From an uncultured Clostridia bacterium (GTDB taxonomy: Bacteria > Bacillota > Clostridia > Christensenellales > Christensenellaceae), in assembly GCA_944347775.1 (NCBI GenBank), contig CALVMT010000033.1, positions 32,578-96,577 on the forward strand: a stretch of DNA of 64,000 nucleotides, read 5' to 3'. The notes below the pieces were generated by a model, which ran no database searches, was not told the DNA's origin, and saw only the letters and a list, made by a program, of their open reading frames with translations. Below are positions 53,296 to 62,304 of the stretch, piece after piece. The position numbers were made by a program, and so were the translations under genes. Every line of letters begins with the position of its first letter. Within the stretch, counting starts at the first letter, position 1.

Positions 53296-53310
53296 TGTAA
53301 AAAAGTCACA
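53296..53310 (+). promoter_or_regulatory. Crp/Fnr-like operator upstream of trxA
   Basis: TGTAA (53296-53300), AAAAG, TCACA (53306-53310), then G. Half-site spacing and the final G match the site at 51363, 58 bases before the trxA start. Confidence 0.45.
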
Positions 53311-53367
53311 GAAAAAATAAAAAAATCATGAGATACTTTATTTGAAATAGTTAAGGAGGTAATTTAT

Positions 53368-53676
53368 ATGTCTGCATTAGCAATCAATCAGTATAATTTT
53401 GAACAGGAAGTATTAAATAGCGATAAGACAGTATTACTTGATTTTTGGGCAAGTTGGTGCGGACCATGTCGTATGGTCAGCCCTATTGTGGATCAAATTG
53501 CAAAAGAATGCCCTGAAATTAAGGTGGGGAAAATCAATGTTGATGAACAACCAGAACTTGCTGCTGCATTCCGCGTAATGAGTATACCATCATTGTTTGT
53601 TATGAAAAAAGGGAAAATAGTAAACAGTGCAATTGGTGCTAGGCCAAAGCAACAGATATTAGAAATGCTAAAATAA
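53368..53676 (+). CDS. trxA: Thioredoxin
   Basis: 102 residues, ATG seven bases after AAGGAGG. Active site WASWCGPCRM near residue 32, the cis-proline in SIPSLFV, and the length of a classic thioredoxin. It reduces protein disulfides in the cytoplasm. It lies between the CoA-disulfide reductase and the Crp/Fnr regulator with its own upstream region carrying an operator-like site. No thioredoxin reductase gene is adjacent. Confidence 0.95.
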   Translation: MSALAINQYNFEQEVLNSDKTVLLDFWASWCGPCRMVSPIVDQIAKECPEIKVGKINVDEQPELAAAFRVMSIPSLFVMKKGKIVNSAIGARPKQQILEMLK

Positions 53677-53694
53677 ATACTATATGAAACGAAA

Positions 53695-53744
53695 ATACAT
53701 AATAAATGATGCAGCCTTACAAAACTGCATCATTTATTATGTAT
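53695..53744. terminator. Bidirectional terminator after trxA
   Basis: A perfect 20-bp inverted repeat (53695-53714 with 53725-53744), ten-base loop, between the converging trxA and Crp/Fnr genes. Confidence 0.85.
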
Positions 53745-53787
53745 TTAAAAGCAAAGTGTCAAGAGTGTATAGGCATTTTTACAAGTG

Positions 53788-54444
53788 TTATTTATTTAAT
53801 TCGTTAAGCTTTTTTATATCGGTTATTTCGATAAGTCCTCGAGCCAATCTAACTAAACCTTCATCTTGAAAATATTTGAGCATACGAGTGACGACTTCTC
53901 TGGCTGTCCCCAAATGAAAAGCAATTTGTTCATGGGTAATATGCAGTTGGTTTTTTGACTGAAGATTACTTTCTTCAATTAAAAAATTTGCCAGACGTTG
54001 ATCAAAACTTTTCCATAAAATCTGCTCGATAAGCCACATCACATCAGTAAACCGCGAAGCCATAATCTCATTTGTATAATTCGCAATGATAGTAGATTTT
54101 TGCATCAAGGTTTTGTAAATATTAATGGGGATGATCCAAACATCTGTATCTCTTTCGGCGGAGATGTTAAGATCAAATTGAATATTTTTCATGATACATG
54201 AAGCAGAAAAAAGGCATATATCTCTGTCATATAAACGATAAATAGTAATTTCTCTTCCGTTTTGAGATGTCATAAAAACACGCAGTTGCCCGGAAAGAAC
54301 AAGCAACAATCCCAAACAATCTTTTTCATCGCGATGTAATTGTGTTCCCTTAGGGATTTTTTGCAAAAAAACATGGCTAAGGAGAAGAGATTGCTCATCT
54401 GCGGGTAAACGGGAAAAAATAGGAAAATATTCCGCAAAGCACAT
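53788..54444 (-). CDS. Crp/Fnr-family transcriptional regulator
   Basis: 218 residues, start preceded by GGAGG on the - strand. The N-terminal cyclic-nucleotide-type beta barrel (about 10-120: FLQKIPKGTQLHRDEKD, LLLVLSGQLRVFM) is followed by a dimer helix and a winged helix-turn-helix (HITHEQIAFHLGTAREVVTR). The cysteines do not fit the FNR iron-sulfur pattern, so the signal is unknown. It is convergent with trxA; the two TGTRA-N5-TCACAG sites before the reductase and trxA are its likely targets. Confidence 0.9.
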   Translation of the reverse strand: MCFAEYFPIFSRLPADEQSLLLSHVFLQKIPKGTQLHRDEKDCLGLLLVLSGQLRVFMTSQNGREITIYRLYDRDICLFSASCIMKNIQFDLNISAERDTDVWIIPINIYKTLMQKSTIIANYTNEIMASRFTDVMWLIEQILWKSFDQRLANFLIEESNLQSKNQLHITHEQIAFHLGTAREVVTRMLKYFQDEGLVRLARGLIEITDIKKLNELNK

Positions 54445-54566
54445 GATAATAGTTCCTCCAATAATGAAAAATGCTAATATGTATCGTAACTACTTGCGGT
54501 AAACTAATAAATTTTATGGCAAAAAATCTTAAAGATAATTAAAAAATCACAATAATATTGCCATGA

Positions 54567-55283
54567 TTATTTTGCTGAAGTCGTATCAGTAATAGATGTT
54601 GATTTTCTATTGTGGCGTTTTAAAGTAAAATATCCGATAATACACATTAAAAACGCGCCGATAGCATCGACAATCATATCTTCCATAGTGTCGGATAGGG
54701 CTGCGCGCCCAATTAGTTTTGTACCATCTTCTAACATAAATTTTTGCATATTCATATGAAGAATACCATCCATTACATATTCATAAATCTCCCAGAGTGA
54801 ACCGACAGCTAAAGCAAAACAAAAAGCAAATAGCAACGTAAATCCGGGGCTTAATTTTACCTTGACTTTCTCTGAACTATTCATAATATTGACAATGGAA
54901 AACCCGAGAACGCCGAGCATGGCGCCACTGAATGTATGTAAAATAAGATCCCAATAGGGAATAATAAAAAAGAAATTACGTACTTCACCCAAGTAAATTG
55001 CGCAATAAAGGAAAATAAAATAAAATATTTCCATATAGTTTGGAATATCAATTTTAAAATGTTTTTCAATAACTGATGGAAGAAATAGGACAACAGAACC
55101 TAAAAGGCATTGAACTAACATAAGAATGTAATCACTTTTTAACCGTTCATGTGGCTGAGCATCAGAAAGCTCTGCGGGAGCGTTAAAAAGCTTATAGATT
55201 GAAAAGCCGATAGAGAAAATTAACGTGGTTAAGCAAATTATGCCAACAATATTTTTAATTGAAAGTTTTTTGACGCGTTGCAT
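54567..55283 (-). CDS. YjdF-type integral membrane protein (DUF2238-like)
   Basis: 238 residues with about six helices. Motifs of the YjdF/DUF2238 group are visible: PYWDLILHTFSGAMLGVLGF, GSLWEIYEYVMDG and DTMEDMIVDAIGA, which place Asp, His and Glu at membrane edges. Function unknown. It stands alone. The gap after its start (55284-55513) is AT-rich with no signal I can name. Confidence 0.8.
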   Translation of the reverse strand: MQRVKKLSIKNIVGIICLTTLIFSIGFSIYKLFNAPAELSDAQPHERLKSDYILMLVQCLLGSVVLFLPSVIEKHFKIDIPNYMEIFYFIFLYCAIYLGEVRNFFFIIPYWDLILHTFSGAMLGVLGFSIVNIMNSSEKVKVKLSPGFTLLFAFCFALAVGSLWEIYEYVMDGILHMNMQKFMLEDGTKLIGRAALSDTMEDMIVDAIGAFLMCIIGYFTLKRHNRKSTSITDTTSAK

Positions 55284-55513
55284 TAAATCTCTCCTGTTTT
55301 TATGTGTTATAAAATGGTAATTAATTTATTTTTACATTTTTACATAAAATGATAAAAGTTGCAAGTAAATTGGTAAAATACTCGAAAATGTTTTTATTTC
55401 AACTAATGCAGTTAATGTGATTGATAAATATATATTTTGTAATTTTATTTAAAATAAAGTGGGAATTTTATGCAATCGAACCTTTTTCTAAAGTATTGAT
55501 TAGGATATTTTTA

Positions 55514-55564
55514 ATATAAATAAAGTATGGCTAGCTTATAAATTATACCATACTTTATTTATAT
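55514..55564 (-). terminator. Hairpin after sigF
   Basis: A perfect 17-bp inverted repeat (55514-55530 with 55548-55564), 17-base loop, 51 bases past the sigF stop. On the - strand the end is AT-rich rather than a pure T tract. Confidence 0.65.
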
Positions 55565-55614
55565 TCTTAAATTTGTTTTTTGAGAAATAAATTCTATACG
55601 CAGTTAATACTGAT

Positions 55615-56334
55615 TTAAAGAAAAACATGTCGTAATTTTTCTAGAGTTTTTGACAAAATACGGGATATTTGTACTTGAGAAACTCCGAATATAGAAGCAA
55701 TCTCACTTTGTGTTTTATCAGAAAAAAAACGTAACATAATAATTTGCCGTTCTCTTGGCGATAACTGAGAAAGTTGCTCCTTTAACAGGATTTTGTCAAT
55801 AGAAATAGGGTCTTGCGATGCAGGCAAGGTATCTGCCAGAGTAATAGAAGAATCATCGTTAAAAATGGGCTCATCCATAGAAAGTGGTGTTCGGCAGGCA
55901 TCCAACGAAAAAATGATTTCCTCTGAAGAGATGCCGGAAGCTTTAGATAATTCTTCTAGGGTGGCATCACGCCCCAAGGTATTTTTTAGCTTCTCTTGTA
56001 GAGCAAGTAATTGGCTTGCTTGCTGCTTCAAATGTCGACTTACCTTAATTGGACCATCATCTCTTAAAAAACGACGAATCTCGCCTAAAATTATTGGAAC
56101 AGCATAAGTTGAAAAACGTACACCAAAAGAAACATCGAATCCATCTATAGCCTTAACCAGGCCAAGATTTCCAATCTGGAATAAATCTTCGTATTCCAAA
56201 CCGCGCCCAAGAAAGCGCTTTACGATGCTTTTTACTAAGGGGATATTTTCTTTGGCTAATTCTTCCTTTGAGTTAAGATCGCCCTCTTTTGCTTTGCGTA
56301 ACAAGCTAAGTGTTTGCTCATGAGAGAGCGACAT
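55615..56334 (-). CDS. sigF: Sporulation sigma factor SigF
   Basis: 239 residues, start overlapping the end of spoIIAB by 17 bases. Sigma F is the first forespore-specific factor. Region 2 has YEDLFQIGNLGLVKAIDGFD and VRFSTYAVPIILGEIRRFL; region 3 has DATLEELSKASGISSEEI; region 4 has LSPRERQIIMLRFFSDKTQ and GVSQVQISRILSKTLEKLR. It is held inactive by SpoIIAB. Third gene of the spoIIA operon. Confidence 0.96.
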   Translation of the reverse strand: MSLSHEQTLSLLRKAKEGDLNSKEELAKENIPLVKSIVKRFLGRGLEYEDLFQIGNLGLVKAIDGFDVSFGVRFSTYAVPIILGEIRRFLRDDGPIKVSRHLKQQASQLLALQEKLKNTLGRDATLEELSKASGISSEEIIFSLDACRTPLSMDEPIFNDDSSITLADTLPASQDPISIDKILLKEQLSQLSPRERQIIMLRFFSDKTQSEIASIFGVSQVQISRILSKTLEKLRHVFL

Positions 56335-56779
56335 TTGCAGCAGCCTCCATAGAATTTACAGGGATGGTTTTTTCGAGTCGGACGGTTGTCCCATGCCCGG
56401 GCTGAGAACGTACGACAACGCGGTCCATAAATGACTGCATGACAGTAAAACCCATTCCCGAACGTTCCTCACTGTTTCCAGTCGAATAGAACGGTTGCAT
56501 AGCCTGTTGGATATCTTCGATGCCTTTGCCAAAATCTTGTATTTCAAAGGTTACAGTATTTTTAGAAATCTCTCCGCGTAAAATTACTTTTCCTTTTTGA
56601 TGGGTATATGCGTGAACGACAGCATTAGTAACAGCTTCCGAAACTGCTGTTTTGATATCTGAAATATCTTCCATCGTACAATCAAGTCGAGCAGCAAATG
56701 CTGCTGCGCAGACCCTTGCAAAAGCCTCATTTTGTGAAGTGGCGGGGAAAATCAGTTCCATATAATTATCTGTATTCAT
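56318..56779 (-). CDS. spoIIAB: Anti-sigma F factor SpoIIAB
   Basis: 153 residues from the ATG at 56779, four bases after GGAGG; an ATG at 56797 overlaps spoIIAA without a ribosome site. A GHKL-fold kinase: N box SEAVTNAVVHAY, G1 DFGKGIED and G2 ERSGMGFTVM. It binds sigma F and phosphorylates SpoIIAA on serine. Length matches the family (about 145). Confidence 0.96.
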   Translation of the reverse strand: MNTDNYMELIFPATSQNEAFARVCAAAFAARLDCTMEDISDIKTAVSEAVTNAVVHAYTHQKGKVILRGEISKNTVTFEIQDFGKGIEDIQQAMQPFYSTGNSEERSGMGFTVMQSFMDRVVVRSQPGHGTTVRLEKTIPVNSMEAAANVALS

Positions 56780-56793
56780 TTTTCCTCCAAAGT

Positions 56794-57090
56794 TCATAAA
56801 AGTTTTTCAATAATGTTATATAAGCCGGACATGCGGAATATTTTATCGACATGTGAATTGACATTTTTAACGTAGAGTGGCATTCCCTTTTCCTTAAGCT
56901 TTTTATACCGGCCGATAAGTAGACCAATTCCCGAACTGTCCATTAATGTGACGTGGGAAAAGTCCAGAATTAAACCGTTACGGCAGCGCATAATTGCACG
57001 ATCCAGTTGACGTCGAATTGTTTCAGCATTATGATGATCCAATTCACCTTCCAACTCGACGCACAATGCGCGCACAGTTGTTTTTTGCAT
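56794..57090 (-). CDS. spoIIAA: Anti-anti-sigma factor SpoIIAA
   Basis: 98 residues, ATG preceded by AAGGAGG. A STAS-domain protein; the regulated serine is in TLMDSSGIGLLIGRYK near residue 55. Unphosphorylated SpoIIAA pulls SpoIIAB off sigma F; SpoIIE (26.4 kb) removes the phosphate. It is the first gene of spoIIAA-AB-sigF. About 18 residues shorter than the B. subtilis protein, mainly at the C-terminus. Confidence 0.95.
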   Translation of the reverse strand: MQKTTVRALCVELEGELDHHNAETIRRQLDRAIMRCRNGLILDFSHVTLMDSSGIGLLIGRYKKLKEKGMPLYVKNVNSHVDKIFRMSGLYNIIEKLL

Positions 57091-57120
57091 AGATTACCTC
57101 CTTCAATTGCCATGAAATAA

Positions 57121-57147
57121 TATTCACGTTTTTCTTCTAAAACCCTT
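57121..57147 (-). promoter_or_regulatory. Sigma-H-like promoter of the spoIIA operon
   Basis: On the - strand: AAAGGGTTT (57147-57139), 11 bases, CGTGAAT (57127-57121). The sigma-H consensus is about RnAGGAwWW and RnnGAAT with 11-12 bases between, so the match is good at both boxes. spoIIA is sigma-H dependent in B. subtilis. It lies about 31 bases before the spoIIAA start. Confidence 0.5.
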
Positions 57148-57221
57148 TGAAGAAAAAAAACGGCTTTTGCCAAAATAAAGCGAAGGCGTATATTTTTTTT
57201 CCAATCGGGGAAAATTTTTCT

Positions 57222-59483
57222 ATGGACAAAAAAAGTACAAAGAAAAAATCCAAAATTTTCAAAAAAATATTATATGTTTTTTTAGTATGTGTAATTTGCG
57301 TTGTATTATTCATTTCCGCATATATTTTTGGTATTGAAGAATGGCAGGAGTTTGATCCGAAACAAGCGGCAGAAATGCAACTTTGCACAATACTTTATGA
57401 TGTCAGTGGGCAACCTTTTCAAGAGCTATATAATACTGAAAGAAGATATTATATTGAATTTGAAAAATTGCCTGATTACGTTGCACAGGCATTTATTGCA
57501 ATAGAAGATGCACGTTTTTATGAACATGCAGGCTTTGACCTTGTTCGTATTGGAGGAGCTTTGTTAGCGGATCTTCGCAGCGGAAGTTTCTCGCAAGGAG
57601 CTAGTACAATTACGCAACAGCTGGTTAAACTTTCTTATTTAAAAAATGAAAAAACCGTAACGCGCAAGGTTGCTGAAATTTTAATGGCAATTAAATTGGA
57701 AAAAAGATATACAAAAGATGAAATATTAGAGTTATATCTAAATCGCGCTTATTTTGGAAATGGAGCTCATGGAATAGATACGGCAGCGCGGGAATATTTT
57801 GGAAAAACGGCAAGTGAATTATCGCTTGCCGAGGCCGCATTACTTGCTGGAATGGTGAAATCTCCATCAGGATATGATCCACGTAATCATTTTGAAGAAG
57901 CAAAACAGCGGCAGGAATTGGTGCTTTTACAGATGAAGGAACAGAACTTTATTTCCGATACGCAAGAAAATCAAGCAAAAACGGAACAATTAACAATCAT
58001 AGAAAAACAGGAAACTTCTTATAAGTATGGTTTTTATACGGATTATGTAATTGATGAGGCAGCAAAATTACTGACTCTAACTTATGCAGAACTAATGGAA
58101 GGAGGTTACCAAATCTATACTTATTTAGATCCAGAACAACAAACTTATCTGGAAGAGTATGGACTAAAAGAAGATGCCTTTCCAGAAGCAGCAGAGGATG
58201 GAGAGCTTTGTCAATGCGCGGCAGTTATATTGTCGGCTCAACATAATGGAATTACAGCGTTGATCGGAGGGCGTACTCATGAAACGCGTTTAGCTTTTAA
58301 TCGGGCATCTGCGATGCGCCGGCAGCCAGGTTCCGCAATTAAACCTGTAATGGTATATGCTCCTGCGATTGAATATCTCGGATATGAGACAACTTCTTTA
58401 CTTCTGGATCAGCCGGAAGATTTTTTGGGTTATACGCCGAGAAATTCGGGAAATACTTATCGAGGATGGGTTACCTTGCGTGATGCTGTGGCTTATTCAA
58501 TTAACTTACCAGCTGTCAAACTGCTAAATGAAGTAGGTGTTAGTCGAGCTAAAAGTTATGCAAGCAGTGTTGGAATTCCTTTTGAAGAAAAAGATAAAAA
58601 TCTTTCGTTGGCTTTAGGCGGTTTTACGACAGGCGTTTCACCGCTAGAATTAGCAGCATCTTATATGCCGTTTGCTTCAGGAGGATACTATGATGCTCCA
58701 AGTACAATTTATCGGATTTTAGATGCACAGGGTAATGTCATTTATCAACGGCAAGAAAAACCCAAAAATGTACTTTCTGAACAATCGGCTTTTTTAATGA
58801 GTTCCCTTTTGCAATCCAGTGTTGAATATGGCACCGCAAAAACGCTTAACGAAGTAGGCATTTCATTATGTGCGAAAACAGGAACCAGCACATACGACGA
58901 TGCAAGTAATAATAAAGATGCTTGGATTGTGGCGTATAATCCGGAATATATCGTTTGCTGCTGGATGGGTTTCGATAATCCGGATGATTCCCATTATTTA
59001 GAAAAGGGAATTACAGGAGGAACATATCCAGCACAAATGGCTGCGGGAATATTTTCGCACATCTATCAAGATAAACAGGCACCTGATTTTAATGTACCAG
59101 CTTCTATTGCGGCCATTGAAATTGATGCATATCAGTTAAAGGAAAATTTGGAGCTGCGCCCAGCTAACAGTGATCGTGAGAGTTGTACGGAATATTATAG
59201 GAAAGATCAAATTCCGGAAGAATTAAGTCCTAAAGCAAAACAAATGAATGTAGAGAAGAAAGATGGATATCCGAGAATTCAATTTTCCGGATATAGCCAA
59301 TATACTTATGCGTTGGAGAGAAAAGAAGTCGGTGAAAATGATTTTACTTTGCTTGCCCGTTTAAAAGGGGGAGAAAGTTATATTGATAAAGAAGCACAAA
59401 AAAATAAAACTTATATTTATCGTTTGACACCGGAAGAGTTCTATACGCCGCAATATGAGTCGATATACCTTTATATTCCCTAA
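57222..59483 (+). CDS. Class A penicillin-binding protein (PBP1A type)
   Basis: 753 residues from the ATG at 57222, ten bases after GGGGA; a TTG at 57147 overlaps the divergent promoter. A membrane helix (KILYVFLVCVICVVLFISA) is followed by the GT51 transglycosylase with AIEDARFYEHAGFDLVRIGG and GASTITQQLVK. The transpeptidase has PGSAIKP (SxxK serine), SIN (SxN) and AKTGTS (KTG). The last 90 residues look like a fibronectin III-type domain. It builds peptidoglycan. Its place beside spoIIA might mean a role in the spore wall, unproven. Confidence 0.94.
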   Translation: MDKKSTKKKSKIFKKILYVFLVCVICVVLFISAYIFGIEEWQEFDPKQAAEMQLCTILYDVSGQPFQELYNTERRYYIEFEKLPDYVAQAFIAIEDARFYEHAGFDLVRIGGALLADLRSGSFSQGASTITQQLVKLSYLKNEKTVTRKVAEILMAIKLEKRYTKDEILELYLNRAYFGNGAHGIDTAAREYFGKTASELSLAEAALLAGMVKSPSGYDPRNHFEEAKQRQELVLLQMKEQNFISDTQENQAKTEQLTIIEKQETSYKYGFYTDYVIDEAAKLLTLTYAELMEGGYQIYTYLDPEQQTYLEEYGLKEDAFPEAAEDGELCQCAAVILSAQHNGITALIGGRTHETRLAFNRASAMRRQPGSAIKPVMVYAPAIEYLGYETTSLLLDQPEDFLGYTPRNSGNTYRGWVTLRDAVAYSINLPAVKLLNEVGVSRAKSYASSVGIPFEEKDKNLSLALGGFTTGVSPLELAASYMPFASGGYYDAPSTIYRILDAQGNVIYQRQEKPKNVLSEQSAFLMSSLLQSSVEYGTAKTLNEVGISLCAKTGTSTYDDASNNKDAWIVAYNPEYIVCCWMGFDNPDDSHYLEKGITGGTYPAQMAAGIFSHIYQDKQAPDFNVPASIAAIEIDAYQLKENLELRPANSDRESCTEYYRKDQIPEELSPKAKQMNVEKKDGYPRIQFSGYSQYTYALERKEVGENDFTLLARLKGGESYIDKEAQKNKTYIYRLTPEEFYTPQYESIYLYIP

Positions 59484-59611
59484 AAAATGAGAAATGCTAC
59501 CGGTTTTATCCGATATAAAAAAGTAAAATTTAAAACTAGTCCCTTAAAGATATGACAATTTATCTAGAATTTGATATGCTAATTATATAGGTATATCTAG
59601 GAGGAAAATAA

Positions 59612-61390
59612 ATGAATGGTGAATGGTCTTTAGAGGCATTATATACGGGGTATGATGATCCCGTTTACCTTGCGGATTTAGAAAAAGCCGAAATAATAGG
59701 CGAAAAGATCAATTTATTTTCACAATCGCTGAGTGAACGAAGCGAAAAGGAAAATTTGCTTGGCATTCTATCGTTATTGGAACAAGATGAGGAAGTATAC
59801 GAAAAACTTTTTTCTTTTTGTTCTTTAAAGCAGGAAGCAGATACTACAGATGCAAAAAGTGCTTCCTATCTCGGTCAATTGATGCAAATGAATAGTAAAA
59901 CGGCGAAAGCAAAGGCGGCTTTTGTATTATATATTTCGAAAATCACACAATTAGAAGTATTGATTGAGCAAGAGCCTATGTTTAAAGAATATGCAGATTA
60001 TTTGAAGCAAGCCCAACTTAATGCTCGCTATTTGCTGAGCGAGGAAGTAGAAGAAGCTTTAGCTAAATATAGTATGAGCGGTGCGCATGCATGGGCAGAT
60101 TTGCAAGCGTTTTTGACTTCCTCTGTAAAAGCGGAATATGAAGGGAAAAAATTAACTCTTTCGGCATTGCGAAATTTGGCTTATGATTCACAGGCTTTAG
60201 TAAGAAAAAAAGCGTATGAGGCAGAATTGACTGCTTATGATCAAATTAAAGATGCGGCGGCGTTTGCACTTAACAGTATTAAAATGCAAACCTGGAGCGA
60301 ATGTGAACTTCGCGGTTTTGCTTCGCCTTTAGAAAAAACGTTGTACGAATCAAGGATGCAGAAGCAAACATTAGATGCATTGATAGAAGCGATGCGTGAA
60401 TACATGCCAAAATTACATAGGTATCTTAGAGCGAAAGGAAAAGCTTTAGGTCATGAAAATGGATTGCCTTGGTATGATCTGTTTGCTCCGATGGGTAAAA
60501 GCGACAAAAAATTCACGGTAGAACAGACAAAAGAAAAGCTTCAATATATTTTTGGGAAATTTAACTCCCGGATGGTAGATATGATTTCAAGAGCCTTTGA
60601 TGAGAAATGGATTGATTTTTATCCAAGAGAGGGAAAAGTTGGTGGTGCTTTTTGCGCCGGAATTTCCTCAATTCGGCAATTTCGGATTCTGACAAATTTT
60701 GATGGGAGTTTTAGTAGCTTAACAACTCTTGCGCATGAACTCGGACATGGGTATCATGATTTTATAGTACAGGATAACCGACCATTAAATCGAAGCTATT
60801 CTATGCCTGTTGCTGAAACGGCATCGACATTTAATGAGAATATAGTGCTGGAAGAAGCTCTGACTGAGGCCGATTCAGATGAAGAGAAGCTTGCCTTGTT
60901 GGAAAATGAGTTAATGGAAGTGACGCAAGTTATTTGCGATATTTATTCGCGTTTTATATTTGAATATGAGGTTTGCGAACGCCGAAAAGATGAATTTATG
61001 TTTGCCGACCAGTTGTGCAAAATGATGCTGGATGCACAAAAAGAAGCCTATGGCGATGGCTTGGAGAAAGAGACGTTGCATCCATATATGTGGGTATGTA
61101 AAAGTCATTATTATGATGCGGACTTGGCTTTTTATAATTTTCCTTATGCTTTTGGAGGATTATTTGCCAGGGGCCTGTATGCAAAATATTGTAAAGAAGG
61201 AAAGAATTTTTTGCCGCAATATGATGAAATGTTGCGGCGTACGCCTATTGCCAGTGTGGAAGAAGTTGCGCGAACTTGTGGTATCGATCTTACAAAAAAG
61301 GATTTTTGGCTAAACAGCTTACAGTCCTATACACCTGCCATTGAAGAGTTTGAACGTCTCGCCGGCGGATACAAAAAAGATGCACGTTGA
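59612..61390 (+). CDS. pepF: M3-family oligoendopeptidase F
   Basis: 592 residues, ATG preceded by AGGAGG. Zinc site HELGH in LAHELGHGYHDF near residue 380, with the downstream glutamate in AETASTFNE. The N-terminal helical region and the C-terminal fold are typical of PepF, a cytoplasmic endopeptidase for short peptides. It forms a likely operon with the following gene (41-base gap). Confidence 0.93.
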   Translation: MNGEWSLEALYTGYDDPVYLADLEKAEIIGEKINLFSQSLSERSEKENLLGILSLLEQDEEVYEKLFSFCSLKQEADTTDAKSASYLGQLMQMNSKTAKAKAAFVLYISKITQLEVLIEQEPMFKEYADYLKQAQLNARYLLSEEVEEALAKYSMSGAHAWADLQAFLTSSVKAEYEGKKLTLSALRNLAYDSQALVRKKAYEAELTAYDQIKDAAAFALNSIKMQTWSECELRGFASPLEKTLYESRMQKQTLDALIEAMREYMPKLHRYLRAKGKALGHENGLPWYDLFAPMGKSDKKFTVEQTKEKLQYIFGKFNSRMVDMISRAFDEKWIDFYPREGKVGGAFCAGISSIRQFRILTNFDGSFSSLTTLAHELGHGYHDFIVQDNRPLNRSYSMPVAETASTFNENIVLEEALTEADSDEEKLALLENELMEVTQVICDIYSRFIFEYEVCERRKDEFMFADQLCKMMLDAQKEAYGDGLEKETLHPYMWVCKSHYYDADLAFYNFPYAFGGLFARGLYAKYCKEGKNFLPQYDEMLRRTPIASVEEVARTCGIDLTKKDFWLNSLQSYTPAIEEFERLAGGYKKDAR

Positions 61391-61431
61391 CATTATAATG
61401 GAAGTATGAGTGGATTAACGGGGGAATATAG

Positions 61432-62226
61432 ATGGACAAACAGGAAATTTTACATCGTTTTGCAAAAAATAAAGAAGATGAACAACTTGTCAGCCGATTA
61501 CTTGATTTTATAGGGCAAACGCAAAAAGGATATCCTGTTTACAGTAAATTTTTAAATCCGCATGAGCGGGCAATAGCAAAACAAGTGTTGCAATATGTTG
61601 GTGTGCCGTACAAAATGGATGGTGGCCATGAACAGGCGGAAAGAGCAATATTGGTATGCTTGCCGGATCAATGGCGAGATGTACAAAATGATAAGCGTTA
61701 TCCTCTTTGTTTGCTCCGTATCCATGTAAACGGTACTGCATTTGGGCGGAAATTAACGCATAGAGATTATCTGGGCTCACTGATGAGTCTACAGATTGAA
61801 CGCGAAACGATTGGAGACATTTTAACTGATCAAGACGGTGCACAGATTTTTTTGTTGCGGCAAGCCTTGAAAGTAGTTTTGGATGAGTTGCATAAAATAG
61901 GAAATCACAGTATACAGGCTAGTGAATTAAAATTAGGTGAATTTAAAGACTTTGTGGGAGAGAAAAAGCCAATCCACGTGTTTGTCGCCTCTATGCGGAT
62001 AGATATTGTTATTGCCGAAGGGTTTAATCTTTCTCGCTCTAAGGCGGCAGAACGAGTTGAGTCAGGACAAGTTTTTTTGAATTACAGCGAATGCCTGCGC
62101 CCGTCAACAGAGGTAAAACCACAAGACGTGATTTCTCTTAGGGGAAATGGACGGATTACTGTTGGACAAATAGGCGGAATGAGCCGAAAAGGGCGCACTA
62201 GTCTTGTACTTTGGCGGTGGGAATAG
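61432..62226 (+). CDS. YlmH-type S4-domain RNA-binding protein
   Basis: 264 residues. The C-terminal S4 domain (about 180-250) has MRIDIVIAEGFNLSRSKAAE and VFLNYSECLRPSTEV. The N-terminal part has the YlmH pattern NPHERAIAKQVLQYVG and DYLGSLMSLQIERETIGDI. YlmH proteins bind peptidyl-tRNA on stalled large subunits in ribosome rescue. It usually lies in a cell-division cluster next to divIVA; here it follows pepF instead. Confidence 0.9.
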   Translation: MDKQEILHRFAKNKEDEQLVSRLLDFIGQTQKGYPVYSKFLNPHERAIAKQVLQYVGVPYKMDGGHEQAERAILVCLPDQWRDVQNDKRYPLCLLRIHVNGTAFGRKLTHRDYLGSLMSLQIERETIGDILTDQDGAQIFLLRQALKVVLDELHKIGNHSIQASELKLGEFKDFVGEKKPIHVFVASMRIDIVIAEGFNLSRSKAAERVESGQVFLNYSECLRPSTEVKPQDVISLRGNGRITVGQIGGMSRKGRTSLVLWRWE

Positions 62227-62239
62227 TGATTTTAACGAT

Positions 62240-62276
62240 AAAACCTTCCTATTTGGTTTGATGAGGAAGGTTTTTT
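62240..62276 (+). terminator. Terminator after the YlmH gene
   Basis: AAAACCTTCCT (62240-62250) pairs perfectly with AGGAAGGTTTT (62264-62274), 13-base loop, then TT. Confidence 0.88.
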
Positions 62277-62304
62277 ATGTGTTCTATAATGGATATTAAA
62301 CAAT

